From Dirofilaria immitis (lineage: Eukaryota; Nematoda; Chromadorea; Rhabditida; Onchocercidae), in NCBI GenBank assembly GCA_024305405.1, contig JAKNDB010000088.1, forward strand, positions 310,001-374,000: a DNA stretch of 64,000 nt, given 5' to 3'. The position numbers and the translations under genes are program-made. Every line of letters starts with the position of its first letter. Within the stretch, counting starts at the first letter, position 1. Below, in pieces: positions 51,601-64,000 of the stretch. Below the pieces are notes generated by a model. The model did no database searches, had not been told where the DNA came from, and saw nothing but the letters and a program-made list of their open reading frames with translations.

Positions 51601-53924
51601 AATGACAAAAATTTTAATTAATTTTAAAACCCAAAAAAAAGAAAAGATGAAAGGAAGCATTTTTTAAGGAAATATTTTACTTTATTTTTATTTTTATTTT
51701 TAATTTCTTTTTTTTTAAATTAATGCAAAATTTCATACATTTTAACTGTTTTCGTAATAAAAACAATATTTTTTTTCTTCGTTGATTTCTTCCTTTTCTT
51801 TTTCTTCTTTTTTTTTTTTGAAATTTCTGTTTAAGAAAGTGTGACATTTGAAAACTTGTTTTTTTAAAAATTTTCATTTCCTTTTTTTTTTTTTAATTTT
51901 TATTTTTATTTTTACATTGTTGGAAAAAAAAAAGGAAAAATAAAAAGATAATTGATTATTGCTTAACATTGTTTTATTTTTCGTCATAAATTATTCGATC
52001 AAAAAAAAGTAATGCAAAAAATTCTTTTGCAAATTTTCCATTTCGTTTTTTTTTTTGTTTTATTAATTAAAATTTTTGTTAATTATTTGTTTGCTCCTTT
52101 TTTTCCTCCAAAAATAATTATCATTAAATTGCTAATAATTTAAAGCTAATTAATTTTCAAAAAAGAAAAGGTACACGAAAATTGATTGAATTATTTGAAA
52201 CTTTTTTTTTTCATTTCAATGTTAGTAAAATATTATTTTATTAAATTTAAATTTAATTTTGTTACATTTTTAAATTTTTAGTTTAAGCATCAATTCTTAA
52301 TCATTTAGGAAGAAAAGTACTTTGTAACAAAATAAGAAATATTATCTTTCATTTTATCAGTTAAAAAGATCTGTGCATTTTTTGAAGAAAAAAAAGTTAA
52401 AATTTTCGAAAAAAAAATGGAAATAATTTGAATATGATTTATTATTAAGCATTATCAAGTTATTATCATATCATTTATCAAACGTATATTTCAAACATTT
52501 CTCATATTCTATTCCAGTAAAATTAGTAGAAAATTATGTAAATTATCCATTGCACAATAAAAATTCATTTAAAAATAATCAAAAAAATCATAAGAAAAAG
52601 AAAACAAAAATTAAACTTTAGCATTTTAGTTTTGTATGATTTTAGAAATTATCAAATTTTATCAAATATGCAATCATCGATTATCAACGATTGTTTGTTA
52701 ATTCCTTTTTCCTTTTACTTAATTTTATTATAATTATACTTTTAATCGAAAAAATAAATTAATTAATTAATGAATTATTTGAAAACTTAATTTCATTATA
52801 ATCATTATTTTGATCGAAAAAATGATATAATTAATTAATGGATTAATCGAAAAGATTTATTTTTGCTAACAATTTTTATAACAAATTTTCCAATTTTTCA
52901 AATTTAATTGCAACATATTATGATGAAAGAAATTAATCAAAATTGAAAACTTATTTTAAGTAAAAAAAATAATAAATGAATTAATCAATCGTAAAAAGTT
53001 TTTAGCGAACAAAAAATTTAAAAAGCGATATATTAGCAATTAAACGATTACCATGAAAATTATACAAAATACAGTATGATTTATGAAAAAAATGGAACTA
53101 CAGTATATTCGTACTGAAAGTATACTGCAATTGCAATTCAAATTATAGATACAAGCAATATTAATTAAAACATTGTATTAGTTGAAATCATATTTCTACT
53201 AAAAAGTATACTATAATTGAGTTCTAATTTAAGTTAGAAATTAAATTATAGGTATGAGCAGTTTTAATTAAAACAATATATGGATTGAAATCAAATACAT
53301 ATACATATGAAAGTTTAATGAAATTTATTTTCCTAAAATATAAATTGACAATTTTGACAAACTAAATTATCTCTATTTATATACTTGTTGTTAAGTGATT
53401 AAAATATTTAATAAATTATTTATTATTTTAAATTCATTTCAATGCTTTAACCAGAATTTTGATAAGATCAAAAATAATTAATAGAAAGATAAATTTCTAT
53501 ATAATATGCCTTATCAATTTTTAATCGCTAATAAAAAATGAATGAAATATCTGTAAAAATTATCGATAAAAATAATCTTTATAATCGAAATTTTTTTAAT
53601 TTCAAAAATTTATCGTTCTTTTTAATTTTAATAACTGTAAAATTAGTAAACAAAATTTTAAGAAATTTTAATTAAGCTTAATGAGAAATGGTTCTCGTTC
53701 CACAAATCTTTATAAATTTAGTTAAAATAATCGATTAAATATTTCATTTAAAAAGAATTAAAATATTGGAATAGATATGATTGTTTGCGCTGAAATATAA
53801 ATCATAATAATCAGAATGATAATTATTTTTCCAATAAAAATTTTAATATGGAAATACTTTTAGTGTATGAAAATTTTAAATATTTTAATCATTATTACTA
53901 AAAATTAAATAAATTATTATTCAA

Positions 53925-54650
53925 ATTCACATATGAAACTTTGCCAGACCAAGTTGAATTAAGCAAATTACTCAAAAATTAAGGAAATTTTTAAGATAAA
54001 ATTTTGAGATGAAATTAAATAAACTATTATTCAAGTTCGGGTTAAAATGATATTTAGGATAAAATGAAAATTAAGTGAATCATTATTCAAATTCACATTG
54101 GGAAAATTCGTGGAATGAGGTGAAATTAAGTAAATTATTATTTAAATTCATATTAAAGAAATTCTTGAGATAAAATCAAATTAGACAAATGATTATTCAA
54201 ATTCATATTGAAAAGATTTTGGGACAAAATAAAATCAAATATTTTTGGACCAAATTGAAATTAAGTAAAATATTACTTGAATTCATATTAAGAATTATTC
54301 AAATTCACGTAAAAAAATTTTTAGAACGGAAAGAAATTAAGCAAATTATTATTAAAATTCACATTAACAAAATTTACATTAAGAAAATTCTTAGGATGTA
54401 ATCAAATTCGGTAAATCATTATTCAAATTCACATTAAGAAAATTTTTAGAACAGAATGAAATTAATTATTTAAATTCACATTAAGGAATTTCGTTGCGAT
54501 AAAATTGAATTGAGTAAATTATTATTCGAATTCACATTATCAAATTTTGAGGGCAAAATGAAATTAATTAAATTATTATTTAAATTTACATTAAAAAAAT
54601 TAGAGGGATAAAAATGAAATTAAATAAATTGTGAATCAGATTCATATTTC
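53925..54650. repeat. ~55-bp degenerate tandem repeat
   Basis: About twelve diverged units with AAATTATTATTCAAATTCAC, ATTAAGAAAATTTTTAG and GAATGAAATTAAGT. Length varies between 45 and 75 bp. Confidence 0.8.
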
Positions 54651-55904
54651 AGAAATTTGTACGTTACAAAATGTCGGCTGAAATTTATAATAATAAATAT
54701 TATATGCATAAAAGTTATTTGTTGCATAATTCCAATTATCATAAAATTATCATAAAACTATTATCATAGAATTGATAATGATGAAAAAAACAAATGAATA
54801 AATTTATTAAAATTTTATTTGTAATCTTAATAATTAAATTATAAATCAAAAAAAAATTTTTTAAATTTCCATATGATAGCTATAAATTTTATATTTTTGA
54901 AAAATTAAAATATTTCAGAAAAAATTTTTTTTTTCAAAACGAACTAAATAAAATAAATTTGATAAAATTGTTATTATTGCTATAAAAGGATGGGAAAAAT
55001 AATATAATAATTAGTAAACGATTATTCCAATAATATTTTTTCACTTATTTTCAAAATAAAATAATAGAAATATTTAAAACATTTAAATAATTAAAAAATT
55101 TAAGTAAAAATTAAAAATATTATAAAATAAAATATGCGAAGGAAGTAATATTAAAATCGAAATATTTGAAATAATTATTGAAAAAATAAAAAGAAAATGC
55201 TAAAATGAATGAATAAAATTATATAAATTTTACAATTCATATTAATTAATAATTAATAAAAATATTAATTTTCGATATTTCCTAATGATTTAAAATTGAG
55301 TTAAAATTTTTAGCAATAAATTGATTACTAATTTTAATCGGTTAATGATCCTACTAATTTAACTTTTCAATGAATACAATTTTAATAAATAATTCAAACT
55401 TACCAATCTTTCGGTATGAATTTTGAGAAAAAGAAGGAAGTGAAGATAATTTCGGAAGAAAAAATAATAAAAAAAAAAACAAGATGGGACAGGTAATTCT
55501 TATGAATGCGCTACCTGATGACAGATTACATCATACTTTTTTGTCTAATATCAACGATAAAAATTTTTGATCATTCAAATTGTCATGAAATTGCATATCA
55601 TTTAATCCATCATATGATATTAAGGAATTTTAACAATTGCATGAAATTGGATGAAACGAAAATGTTATGTTTATCATATTATTAATCTCGAGAGTAGGAG
55701 GGATACGAGAAGATTAATTTAATATCATTTAATGATAATTTCAAACTATGACGGCAGCGTTGAAACAAATTATCAATTTGTAAATTAGTTTTCCAATAAT
55801 TCTATTCATTATCGTTTTTTTTTGGATGCTTATCAATTTCTTAAAGCAATTTTTTTTTTTAAATTAATAAGGAATTGTTAATTATTAATTAATTTTTGCT
55901 CCTG

Positions 55905-56270
55905 TTTATATAATATTTTCAATTTAAATTATGTATTCATGTATTCAATTTATCCAATTTTAATTATGTATTCATTTTTTAATTTAATTTAATTTTAATT
56001 ATGTACTGATGTTTTCAATTTACTTAATTTTACTTATGTATTTATGCTTTATTTATTTAATTTCAATTTTAATTATGTATTTATGTTTTCCGTTTATTCA
56101 TTTCTAATTACGCATTTATGCTCTCGGTTTATTAAATTTTAATTACGTATTGATGTTTTCAATTAATTTAATTTTAATTATGTATTTATGTTTTATTTAT
56201 TTAATTTCGATTATGTATTTGTGTTTTCAATTTTTTTAATTCTAATTATTTAATAAGTTATCAATTCCTA
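55905..56270. repeat. ~37-bp degenerate tandem repeat
   Basis: About nine units of TTTAATTATGTATTTATGTT followed by TTCAATTTATTTAAT. Confidence 0.8.
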
Positions 56271-56559
56271 TTTGATTGATACATGATAATGAAATGATTT
56301 GATTTCGTAAAAAATGATTGAAGATGATATTCGAAATTTAATGATTTAATTATTTCTGATAATGGATGAATTATGAAAATGACGATATGCAAAATTTACT
56401 GATATAAATTATATTAATTTAGCGATATTAATTAAACGAAATCATAAAACAAAATTTATAAGCATAAGAGAAAAATAAGAAGATTATATCAATGATAAAA
56501 ATTTATTATCACTTTTTCATTTTATCATATCCTAATCAACACCATTAATATGATAAAAT

Positions 56560-56885
56560 AAATATTAAAATCAAAAATCAAGTTTTTAATGCTTGATAAT
56601 ATTTGAATCAGATTACTTGATCATAACATTTAAACAAGATTTTCTAATATCTGATCTTGCTAAAGTAATATTCAAATTAGGATAATGTTTGATTGTGTTA
56701 AAGTTATACCAATATCTGATTCCTTGATGCTTGATCTCATTGAAACAATATTTTTTAAGTCAGATTTCTGAATGATCTAACCTTATTAAAGCAATATTTT
56801 AAGTTGGATTTTCTTAATGCTTGATCTTACTAAAACAATATTTTAAGTCAAACTTCTTGATGATTTCACCGTATCAAAGTAGTAT
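56560..56885. repeat. ~45-55-bp degenerate repeat
   Basis: Six or seven units with TTCTTGATGCTTGATCTTAC, TAAAGCAATATTTTAAGTCA and GATT. The minus-strand frame beginning near 57046 overlaps its end and is not supported as a gene. Confidence 0.7.
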
Positions 56886-57639
56886 TTAAAATTATTGTAA
56901 AATTTTCTATATGCTTTTAATATATTTTCATTCAAATATATATTAACATTTTCTCGTATAGCAGTAAATTTTGTCGAGAAAATTTTTCTATAATTCAAAT
57001 CAATTATCAGCCAAATTGCTAAAATAAATACTTCCGTCGTTATCAATCAAATTTTTCCTCCATTTCATTTATTGCACAATTATTTGCATAAATGAAATAT
57101 TTGCTTATCGCTTTTTGATTATATCGATAAAATCTTTGGAAGTTAAAAAAATTATTTAAAAAATATAAAAATAAATTTGATCATTTTTTTTTGGTTAATT
57201 ATAATTTCCTCTTGGAAAGTTATTCGTTTATTTTATTTCATTTGATAAAATATATTCAATCTAAATATATTATTACACATTGCTATCAATTAAACAAATA
57301 CTTTAATTAATTAATTGATCTAAACAAATCGATCGATCAATACCTTTTGGGAATATATATACATATATATTTGTGTATATATTGGTGGAAATTAAAATAA
57401 ATTCTAATAGGACGAAGTAAGATTCTAAGCCGAAGTAAGATTCTAAAATTCTCATTGATTCTTTTTGCAATTAATTATTTCAGTAATTAATTACTGTATT
57501 TAGCAAGTTCATGAAGTTAAATGTTTTAAAAAGTTACGAGATTCTTTATATTTATTCTTTCTCGAAATATATCAGCATATGATATCAAGTTTTTATAGGA
57601 ATTGTATAATCTTATAATCATTGTTAAATTATATTGAAA

Positions 57640-57790
57640 TTACCTTAGGCATTTATTAGTAACGTGACCTCATAATCATCTCTGAAATAATGGTAAGCAT
57701 TTATAGGTTACGTGACCTCGTATTCATTTTTGAAATAATACGCAAGGCATTCATGAGTAGTTATATGACCTTATAATCATCTTTAGCTTA
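57640..57790. repeat. ~52-bp direct repeat, 3 copies
   Basis: Three copies of GCATTTATAGGTTACGTGACCTCATAATCATCTTTGAAATAAT-like units. GTGACCTCATAATCATC is the best-conserved core. The core resembles the TGACCTAATGATTACGGC repeats 400 bp downstream. Confidence 0.75.
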
Positions 57791-58134
57791 TTTTTCTCTT
57801 CTCTCACCCTTTCTACCTCTTTCTTTCTCTCCATTAGATACATCGAAAGTTGAACTTTGTTGAATTATATCGGATAATTGCACTGATATTTAGTTATTGT
57901 TACGTGAAAGAATATAAGGTAATATTTGATATTAGCAATTAAGAAATGTAGAATTTACGTTTAAAAGAATTTGATCAACGTAAGTAACATCGAGAATTAC
58001 TAACTCAATATAATGTCTTTTTTATTGTATCTTTACGAATATATATGTAATGCATTTATATTTGATAATTATAAATGAAGAATTGTTAAATAATATTTTA
58101 GTGCTAGAAAACTTTATCATGACCTTAATGATTA

Positions 58135-58200
58135 CAGCTTTATTATGACCTATGATTACGGCTTTATCATGATCTTATGATTACGGCTTTATTATGAATG
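58135..58200. repeat. 25-bp GATTACGGCTTTATCATGACC repeat, left block
   Basis: Three copies of TGATTACGGCTTTATCATGA followed by CCTA. A second block of the same unit lies at 58398-58530. Confidence 0.9.
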
Positions 58201-58203
58201 ACT

Positions 58204-58395
58204 AATGATTACGGTAGAAGTTAGAGTTCAACAGAATACAAACGATCGACGTAAAGTACATTGGAATTGGCACTTAAAGATAATGAAGGTCACATACATA
58301 ACCTAATTATCATAATAACCGCTCAGTATGTGTCAGCTCCTTCAGAAAAACCCTTATTCAAGATTCTTCATGCAGTCATCATTTTATCATGATAT
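58204..58395 (+). other. coding-like island between repeat blocks
   Basis: Less A/T-rich than its surroundings. Two overlapping plus-strand frames look coding: the first from ATG 58204 through VEVRVQQNTNDRRK, the second through LELALKDNEGHIHNL and APSEKPLFKILHAV. They would join with one added A near 58252. A GTATGT donor lies at 58328. The product is not recognised, and it could be an exon, a decayed gene or chance. Confidence 0.3.
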
Positions 58396-58397
58396 AT

Positions 58398-58530
58398 CAT
58401 GATTACGGCTTTGTCATGACCTATGATTACGGCTTTATTATGACCTAATGATTACGGCTTTATCATGATCTAATGATTATGGCTTTATCACAACCTAATG
58501 ATTACGGCTTTAACATGACCTAATGAATTA
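58398..58530. repeat. 25-bp GATTACGGCTTTATCATGACC repeat, right block
   Basis: Five copies of the unit seen at 58135-58200, same orientation. The two blocks enclose the island at 58204-58395. Confidence 0.9.
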
Positions 58531-59576
58531 AAACAAAATTAATAATTTTTAAACCTATTAATAACTAATTTGAATTTAACACTACACATTTGCTTGATAT
58601 TTATTACACATATAAGCCTGATTGCATGATAATATATTTCTTGCTTATCATTAAAAAAATCAATCAATAAATTCTATATTTTTCTGTTGCATCATTATTC
58701 TAATCTCTTAAAAGATAAGATGAAATAAAAAAAAAAATAAAGAAAAATGTGTGAACGATTAATTTGCATATTATAAAATATCGTTCGTAAAGTTTGCATG
58801 CATGCATGCATATAAATGAAAATTAATGCGTTTTTTTTTGCGTAAGTAGAAAATGCATGCAAACAAATATGCAAATTTATCATCTGCATTTTTTTTTTTT
58901 TAGTGTTAACTGATAATCGTTTTAAATTTATGCCAATATCTTAATGCTTACTGATAGGTCGTATCGTATCTTTCCATTGCAATCTATCATTCTTCTCTCA
59001 TACCGCCATTATTATTTCTTGACGTTTGAATTGTGACTTCTGTTACGTGTTAGATTGTTGTTATCGAACTACTACTACTTCTCGAACCGTGATCACTGGA
59101 TAGAATTTAAGTTATCATCGATTGCTGTTTTGGCTTGATCGCCAAATTAATCGTCGATTAACGTCGTGCACACGTTTATATCAATGTGCTTTACGTATGT
59201 TAATTTCTTTTTTTTTTTTTTTTAATTCATGCTTATTTATTGTTTATACGAATAACGTTTATGAATATAGAGCCAACGTGTTTCGTGCACGAATTTTTCA
59301 ATTTCAATATTTACTTTAATATTATGTAATGATATATAAATGTTTATATTATTTGTTATTTGTTACGTATATAATAATAATCACGTATCACGTAGTTGTT
59401 AGTAAATAATTACACGTATAATATTTTAGTAGAATTTATCATTATTGTTAGTAAATAATTAATATAAGATATTCTAATAGATACTTACAAATAAAAAGCC
59501 ATTTTCTAAAAATGTGTTTATTAAAAAAGAAACAAACAAGAAACTTTTTTGAATGAGAAAATAAGTTAACGCATTA
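58531..59576. other. spacer with a GC-richer patch at 58960-59205
   Basis: Mostly A/T-rich; a GCATGCATGCATGCAT run lies at 58796-58811. The 58960-59205 patch is clearly less A/T-rich. On the plus strand, after an AG at 59111-59112, RLLFWLDRQINRRLTSC and RLYQCALR are open up to a GTATGT donor at 59195, but upstream the same frame has two stops. It may be a broken or mis-assembled exon of the gene at 60.3-61.5 kb. Confidence 0.35.
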
Positions 59577-60130
59577 TTTTAGAATAAATAAAGATATAAA
59601 TAAATTTATGCAAAATAAAATAAATAAACTTTTAGAGTAAATAAAGATATAAATAAATTTATGCAAAATAAAATAAATAAACTTTTAGAGTAAATAAAGA
59701 AATAAATAAATTTATGCAAAATAAAATAAATAAACTTTTAGAGTAAATAAAGAAATAAATAAATTTATGCAAAATAAAATAAATAAACTTTTAGAGTAAA
59801 TAAAGAAATAAATAAATTTATGCAAAATAAAATAAATAAACTTTTAGAGTAAATAAAGAAATAAATAAATTTATGCAAAATAAAATAAATAAACTTTTAG
59901 AGTAAATAAAGAAATAAATAAATTTATGCAAAATAAATAAATAAACTTTAAGTAATAAAGAAATAAATTTATAAATAAATAAATAAACTTTTAGAGTAAA
60001 TAAAGAAATAAATAAATTTATGCAAAATAATATAAATAAACTTTTAGAGTAAATAAAGAAATAAATAAATTTATGCAAAATAATATAAATAAACTTTTAG
60101 AGTAAATAAAGAAATAAATAAATTTATGCA
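59577..60130. repeat. 53-bp tandem repeat, ~10 copies
   Basis: Unit ATAAATAAACTTTTAGAGTA, then AATAAAGAAATAAATAAATT and TATGCAAAATAAA. Copies of ACTTTTAGAG start at 59628, 59681 and 59734, exactly 53 bp apart. One copy near 59935-59985 is shortened and two final copies carry ATAATATAAAT. The Phe/Leu-rich minus-strand frame is an artefact. Confidence 0.95.
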
Positions 60131-60326
60131 AAAAAACAAAAAAATGATATTTAATAAATAATTTAAATTTTTGCAATTCAAAATTTATATTTTGAATAAT
60201 TTTTATTTTAAAAATTTATCGTAAAATTTTAACAATAACTTTTTTTTTCAAAAATAAATAATTGCAATTATATTTATGTAAAGTTTTTGTTTATTTATTT
60301 TTTTGTTTATTTTATTTTTTTCCCAG

Positions 60327-61457
60327 CAAGAAATTTTATATTAATTATGATAGATCAATATTTTACAGCGCAATTCACGTGAAACCAACCGATCAATACG
60401 TAATGAATCCGATTATACGCAATGATAATGATAATAATAATAATAATAACGCATTGTTCCATAATTTCTCTAATAAAGAAGGGATATGAAATTTTTAAAC
60501 GATTCGTTATCAAAAAATCAATTGAACTAGATTGCAATGATAATAATGATAATCATACTATATCGGTTGAACATGATGCTGATATTCCTGTTATATCTCA
60601 TGGTAATGATAATATTAACTAATACATTTGATAATAATTTACATCTTGAAATTATCTTTTAATCGATACCAAATTAGATTGTAATATATCATTCATTTCT
60701 GATATAATCAATAATAATATAAAATTAATTTTGGGGTAATTTATTTAATTGATCAATTCATTTATTGCTTGTATGTTATCAATTTTTTTTATCATTTATT
60801 GATTATTTATTATCAGTTTTTTTAATATTGAATGATCTAAATTTCAAGGTGAAATTTATCTAAACATATATGATTTTATTGTTTTGAATTAATTATTTGC
60901 TTCGTTTAATGACTAGACATAAATGAAAACTTAATTTCAATTTAGATTCAAATCTTATCAGCAATACGGAATTACAACCAGATTTCTTATCGAATATCAG
61001 ATCGAGGCGGACAAATTTCTCCTCACAACATATCAATTGTATTGATAATCAGCAAAACGATGATAGTATGTTGGTGATATCGGATATGGAAACAGGTTTG
61101 ATTACTAATTTTCTATGCAATAAATTTTGCAAATTATGCTTTTAGATATTTGACAAAACATTTAAGTGATATATTAATGCCTAAGTAAATGTTTTATAGG
61201 ATTGAAAAAAATGACTGATAAATAATTATACTTTATCATAGCAAATTTTGCTATCAAATTTACAGTGGGATGATAAAAAAAAGCAAAATAAAATTAATGT
61301 AATGATAATAATATAGTGATGATAATAATAACGATAGTAATAACAATAACAGTAATAATAAATATTATTATTGAGCTTCATGAATATAAGCTTATCAGAC
61401 AAAAGAACACAAAGTCATGAGATGGTTGAAGATCGAATAAAGATCATAATAAAATAG
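60327..61457 (+). CDS. Asn/Asp-rich protein, partial, unrecognised
   Basis: Exons: 60327 (or 60369)-60602, 60946-61095 and 61399-61457. Splice sites at 60602/60946 and 61095/61399 agree in phase (1 and 1). Seen: a DNDNNNNNN run, LFHNFSNKEG, an acidic stretch NDNNDNHTISVEHDADIPV, then LQPDFLSNIRSRRTNFSS, DNQQNDDSMLVISDMET and a final KRTQSHEMVEDRIK before TAG. Third positions are mostly A or T. The first exon must change frame twice between about 60478 and 60520 (after GGG and in the A-run), each time by one added base, to link NKEG to ELDCNDNN. The composition suggests a disordered intracellular protein. An alternative last exon at 63045-63067 is also in phase. No start was found; possible upstream exons lie at 58.2 and 59.1 kb. 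Confidence 0.45.
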
Positions 61458-64000
61458 GCTAGGATAAAAGCGATAAATGATAATTGATTAGAAAGCGATC
61501 AATGGTAATTGAGGCTTAATCGATATAAAGTGATTTTATTAATTATGATAAATTAAAAATAGAGTTGAATCTGAGGAAGATTATAATAAAATAAGATAAA
61601 ATTGATAAATGGTAATCGATAAAATGAAAATTTTCCGCAAATATGATAATATGATAAGATAGCGTAAAAATTTGATGTAGCAAAATTTTAATAAATTATC
61701 AATATTTTTGCTAAAATTTTTATAAAATAAGTATGCAAATGATAATATTTTGAGGTATATTAATTATTCGAATAATTAATTTTATTTATTATTTCGCCTA
61801 AAATGTTATTATTAGACTTTTTTTATTCTAATTTATTTCAAATTAAATAATAAGAATAGAATAAAAAATTTAATAATTAATTTTATTTATTATTTTGCTT
61901 AAAATGTTATAATTAAACTTTTTTTTGTTCTAATTTGTTTCAAATTAAATGATAAGAATAGAATAAAAAATTTAATTTAAACATTTAAATATTTACAAAA
62001 TAATGACTGAGACAAGAATTAAATGATAATTTTTGTTTTTTTTTATTAATTAACAGCTGTAAATCAATTTCTTGCATATTTTAGATATTTTCGTTTCTCG
62101 TTTTTTCCCTTCTTTTTATATATATATAAAATTACTTATCAATTCCTATTTTTTTTCTTTTTATTGCAATTTCCGATCATATTTTCCATTATTTTTTTCC
62201 TACACTTTTCTCTTTTTTTTTATTCACCTTCCATCTCCCTCTCTCTCTCTTTCTCTCTCTCTCTCTTTCTCTCCCTGCATTTCCTCTATTTTCTTCCGGT
62301 AAACTTTCTTTTGAAGTTTTTCTCTTTTTTTTGTCATACATTTTTCTGAACCAAAAAAAACGAAAAAGAAAGTAAAGAATTACGATGAAATTAGAATTTC
62401 ATATAAAGTTTAAAGTTTAATACAAAAAAAAAAAATTGACAGAAAAAAAAGAGAAAATTCGGTTAAAAAAAAAAACCAAAAAATTTTAATATAAAAAATA
62501 TTTACAAATTTTTAAATTGTCATTTTTTAAAATTTAATTTTATTTTTAAATTTTTTCTCAAAAAATTTAATTTGTAATTTTGCTATTAAAAAAAAAATGT
62601 TTACATTTCTAAATTGAAAAATTAATTAATTTATTAAAAAAAATGTTTACATTTCTAAATTGAAAAATTAATTAATTTAATTTGTTAAGCAATAATTTCG
62701 TAAATTTTATTTTGCTTAATTTTTGATAAAATTTCATAAAAATATTTGATATTTTTTATGAAAAGATCGAATAAATTTATTTTATAATTTTATTCGAAAA
62801 TTGATAAAAATTATTACGCTAAGATAGAATCTGATAATAAATGTAATCAAATTATGATATTAAAATGCGATCAATTGATCTGCTGCAAACGATGGAATAC
62901 TATTTTGTGCTAAAGAAATTGGAAATTATAACAATGAAGTATTAATAAAAAATGATAAGACGAATTAGATCAGCACTAGAAAGTGATAATATATAAACAA
63001 ACAAAAAAAATGCATATTCTTGAGTTTCGTTGTAACAATTACAGATGATTTGGGAAGGCGAAATTGAATAGATGTAATAAAACAAAAGTTGATAATAATA
63101 ATATTTATCAACATTGATAATGATATTTGTTATTAATACTGGAAATATTGTTAAGAAAATAATAATGATGATGATGATGATGAGTATATTAAAAATGTGA
63201 TAATGATGTTAGAGATTTGTTGATCTAAAATACGAAATTTATTATCAGCAGTAAATTTTAAATAACTAAAGCTTGCAAAAAAAATAAAGATATAGCTGTT
63301 AACAAAATGAGCGTTAACGGTTATTTTATGTTTCTTTTTGATCTATGAAAGTTGGAAATGTTTCGAAATCGTTATCAGCTATCATTACTGCTATTATTGA
63401 TCATTTCTACTATCATTCTCTCCTATCACTCTCATTCCAATTATTATCATCCTTTATTACTATTATTTATGATCTGTAAAATAGTTTCTTGTAATTTTAA
63501 GAATATTTTTAATGCAAGAAGTAAAGAAAAAAAATGGATTTCGTTCCTCTAATGTTTCTAAATTGTACTAATTTATTATTGCAAACTTATAGCAACTGTT
63601 GTGGAGAAAATCGCAATTTTCAGATATTTTGCAACCAATGAATAAGTCGAGAATAGTTGTTGGGGAAATTTAACTTTGCATATATTTCAATAATATATTT
63701 AATATTCAGTTGAAATTAATTTTTTTCTCTTTTTTTTCTTTTTATTTGAAATTTTTAATTTTTTTGATCATTTATGAGAGAGAAAAAACAATCGAAAATT
63801 CTTACCATCTATATTTTATTGTTTTATTAGACATTTGCTTATCTACCGTACGAAACTGTATAGTAACTTATTCATTGTTATCGTAATACAATCATACGGT
63901 AAGCCATTAACTTTTGTAATTTTAATCCGTGTCATTAGTCCTTTCGTTATCATATACTAGTTTACATGGTAAATTATTGATATCTTCGTTTCACTATCGC
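61458..64000. other. spacer, one weak gene candidate
   Basis: A/T-rich with a near-duplicate block at about 61770-61850 and 61865-61975, and a (CT)n tract. A plus-strand ATG at 63358 opens a hydrophobic signal-like peptide (see findings). A TACCGTACGAAACTGTATAG cluster lies at about 63845-63900. No other gene is supported. Confidence 0.45.
62225..62275 (+). repeat. (CT)n microsatellite
   Basis: About 45 bases of CT dinucleotides with TTT interruptions, in a longer pyrimidine-rich stretch (62140-62330). Confidence 0.9.

Larger units (their letters stand above)
46302..58134. other. 11.8-kb gene-poor region of tandem arrays
   Basis: No supported multi-exon gene on either strand. Contents: arrays at 47010-47505, 48121-48210, 50705-50818, 51048-51600, 53925-54650, 55905-56270, 56560-56885 and 57640-57790; a palindromic-word cluster near 53068-53130; and two small coding-like patches (47521-47690, 55484-55570) described under findings. 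Single open frames such as 48879-49082 and 49366-49581 (+) are A/T-rich with no splice or bias support. Confidence 0.5.

Noticed and set aside
51375..51608. Minus-strand protein of eleven-residue FSNTQFQYFIL repeats
   Set aside because: The repeat unit is 33 bp, so a tandem array opens a frame by arithmetic. The flanking diverged copies break all frames and no splice sites are present.
59818..60078. Minus-strand Phe/Leu-rich membrane-like protein
   Set aside because: It lies wholly in the 53-bp tandem array and its apparent helices are translations of poly-A-rich units.
62072..62349. Ser/Leu-rich hydrophobic frames
   Set aside because: Produced by the CT microsatellite and the surrounding pyrimidine tract.

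Overview
The window is very A+T-rich eukaryotic DNA (about four-fifths A+T by eye). Genes have many small exons, GT-AG introns and almost no A/T-poor intergenic DNA. Five genes have an AG acceptor with no visible upstream exon 13-23 bases before the start codon. That fits spliced-leader trans-splicing, so I infer a nematode. The protein families (secreted reeler, ShKT, AGPAT, YIF1) and the base composition suggest a spirurid or filarial worm, but that last step is inference.

Most real genes are not visible as long open frames, because exons are 50-280 bases. I rebuilt them from splice sites, phase and third-position A/T bias. Left to right: 1-10.18 kb is gene-poor with tandem repeats. 10.2-12.3 kb (+) holds a PB1-domain protein with a PPxY motif and a histidine run. 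15.38-15.64 kb (+) is a possible 3' gene end. 17.0-18.0 kb (-) holds the C-terminal exons of an unrecognised membrane protein, whose first exon may be at 21.43-21.56 kb. 28.5-31.4 kb (+) is YIF1, an ER-Golgi vesicle protein. 33.1-35.3 kb (+) is a 1-acylglycerol-3-phosphate acyltransferase. 37.35-40.55 kb (-) is a glutamine-rich protein with a tandemly duplicated exon and a C-terminal ShKT cysteine domain. 43.7-46.3 kb (-) is a small secreted reeler-domain protein. 46.3-58 kb is mostly repeats. 60.3-61.5 kb (+) holds exons of an Asn/Asp-rich protein.

The genes do not form one pathway. YIF1 and the acyltransferase share a strand and both act at ER/Golgi membranes, but they lie 1.7 kb apart and I see no operon signature. 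The Gln-rich/ShKT and reeler genes are neighbours on the other strand.

The most important observation is technical or evolutionary: YIF1, the acyltransferase, the reeler gene and probably three more each need exactly one added base to restore a conserved reading frame, usually in a homopolymer. This looks like systematic homopolymer under-calling in a long-read assembly rather than decay of every gene, though decay cannot be excluded from sequence alone. The rest of the window is dominated by tandem arrays (units of 3, 21, 23, 25, 33, about 40, about 48, 53, 58, about 95, 99/198 and about 120 bp). These generate most of the long but meaningless open frames.
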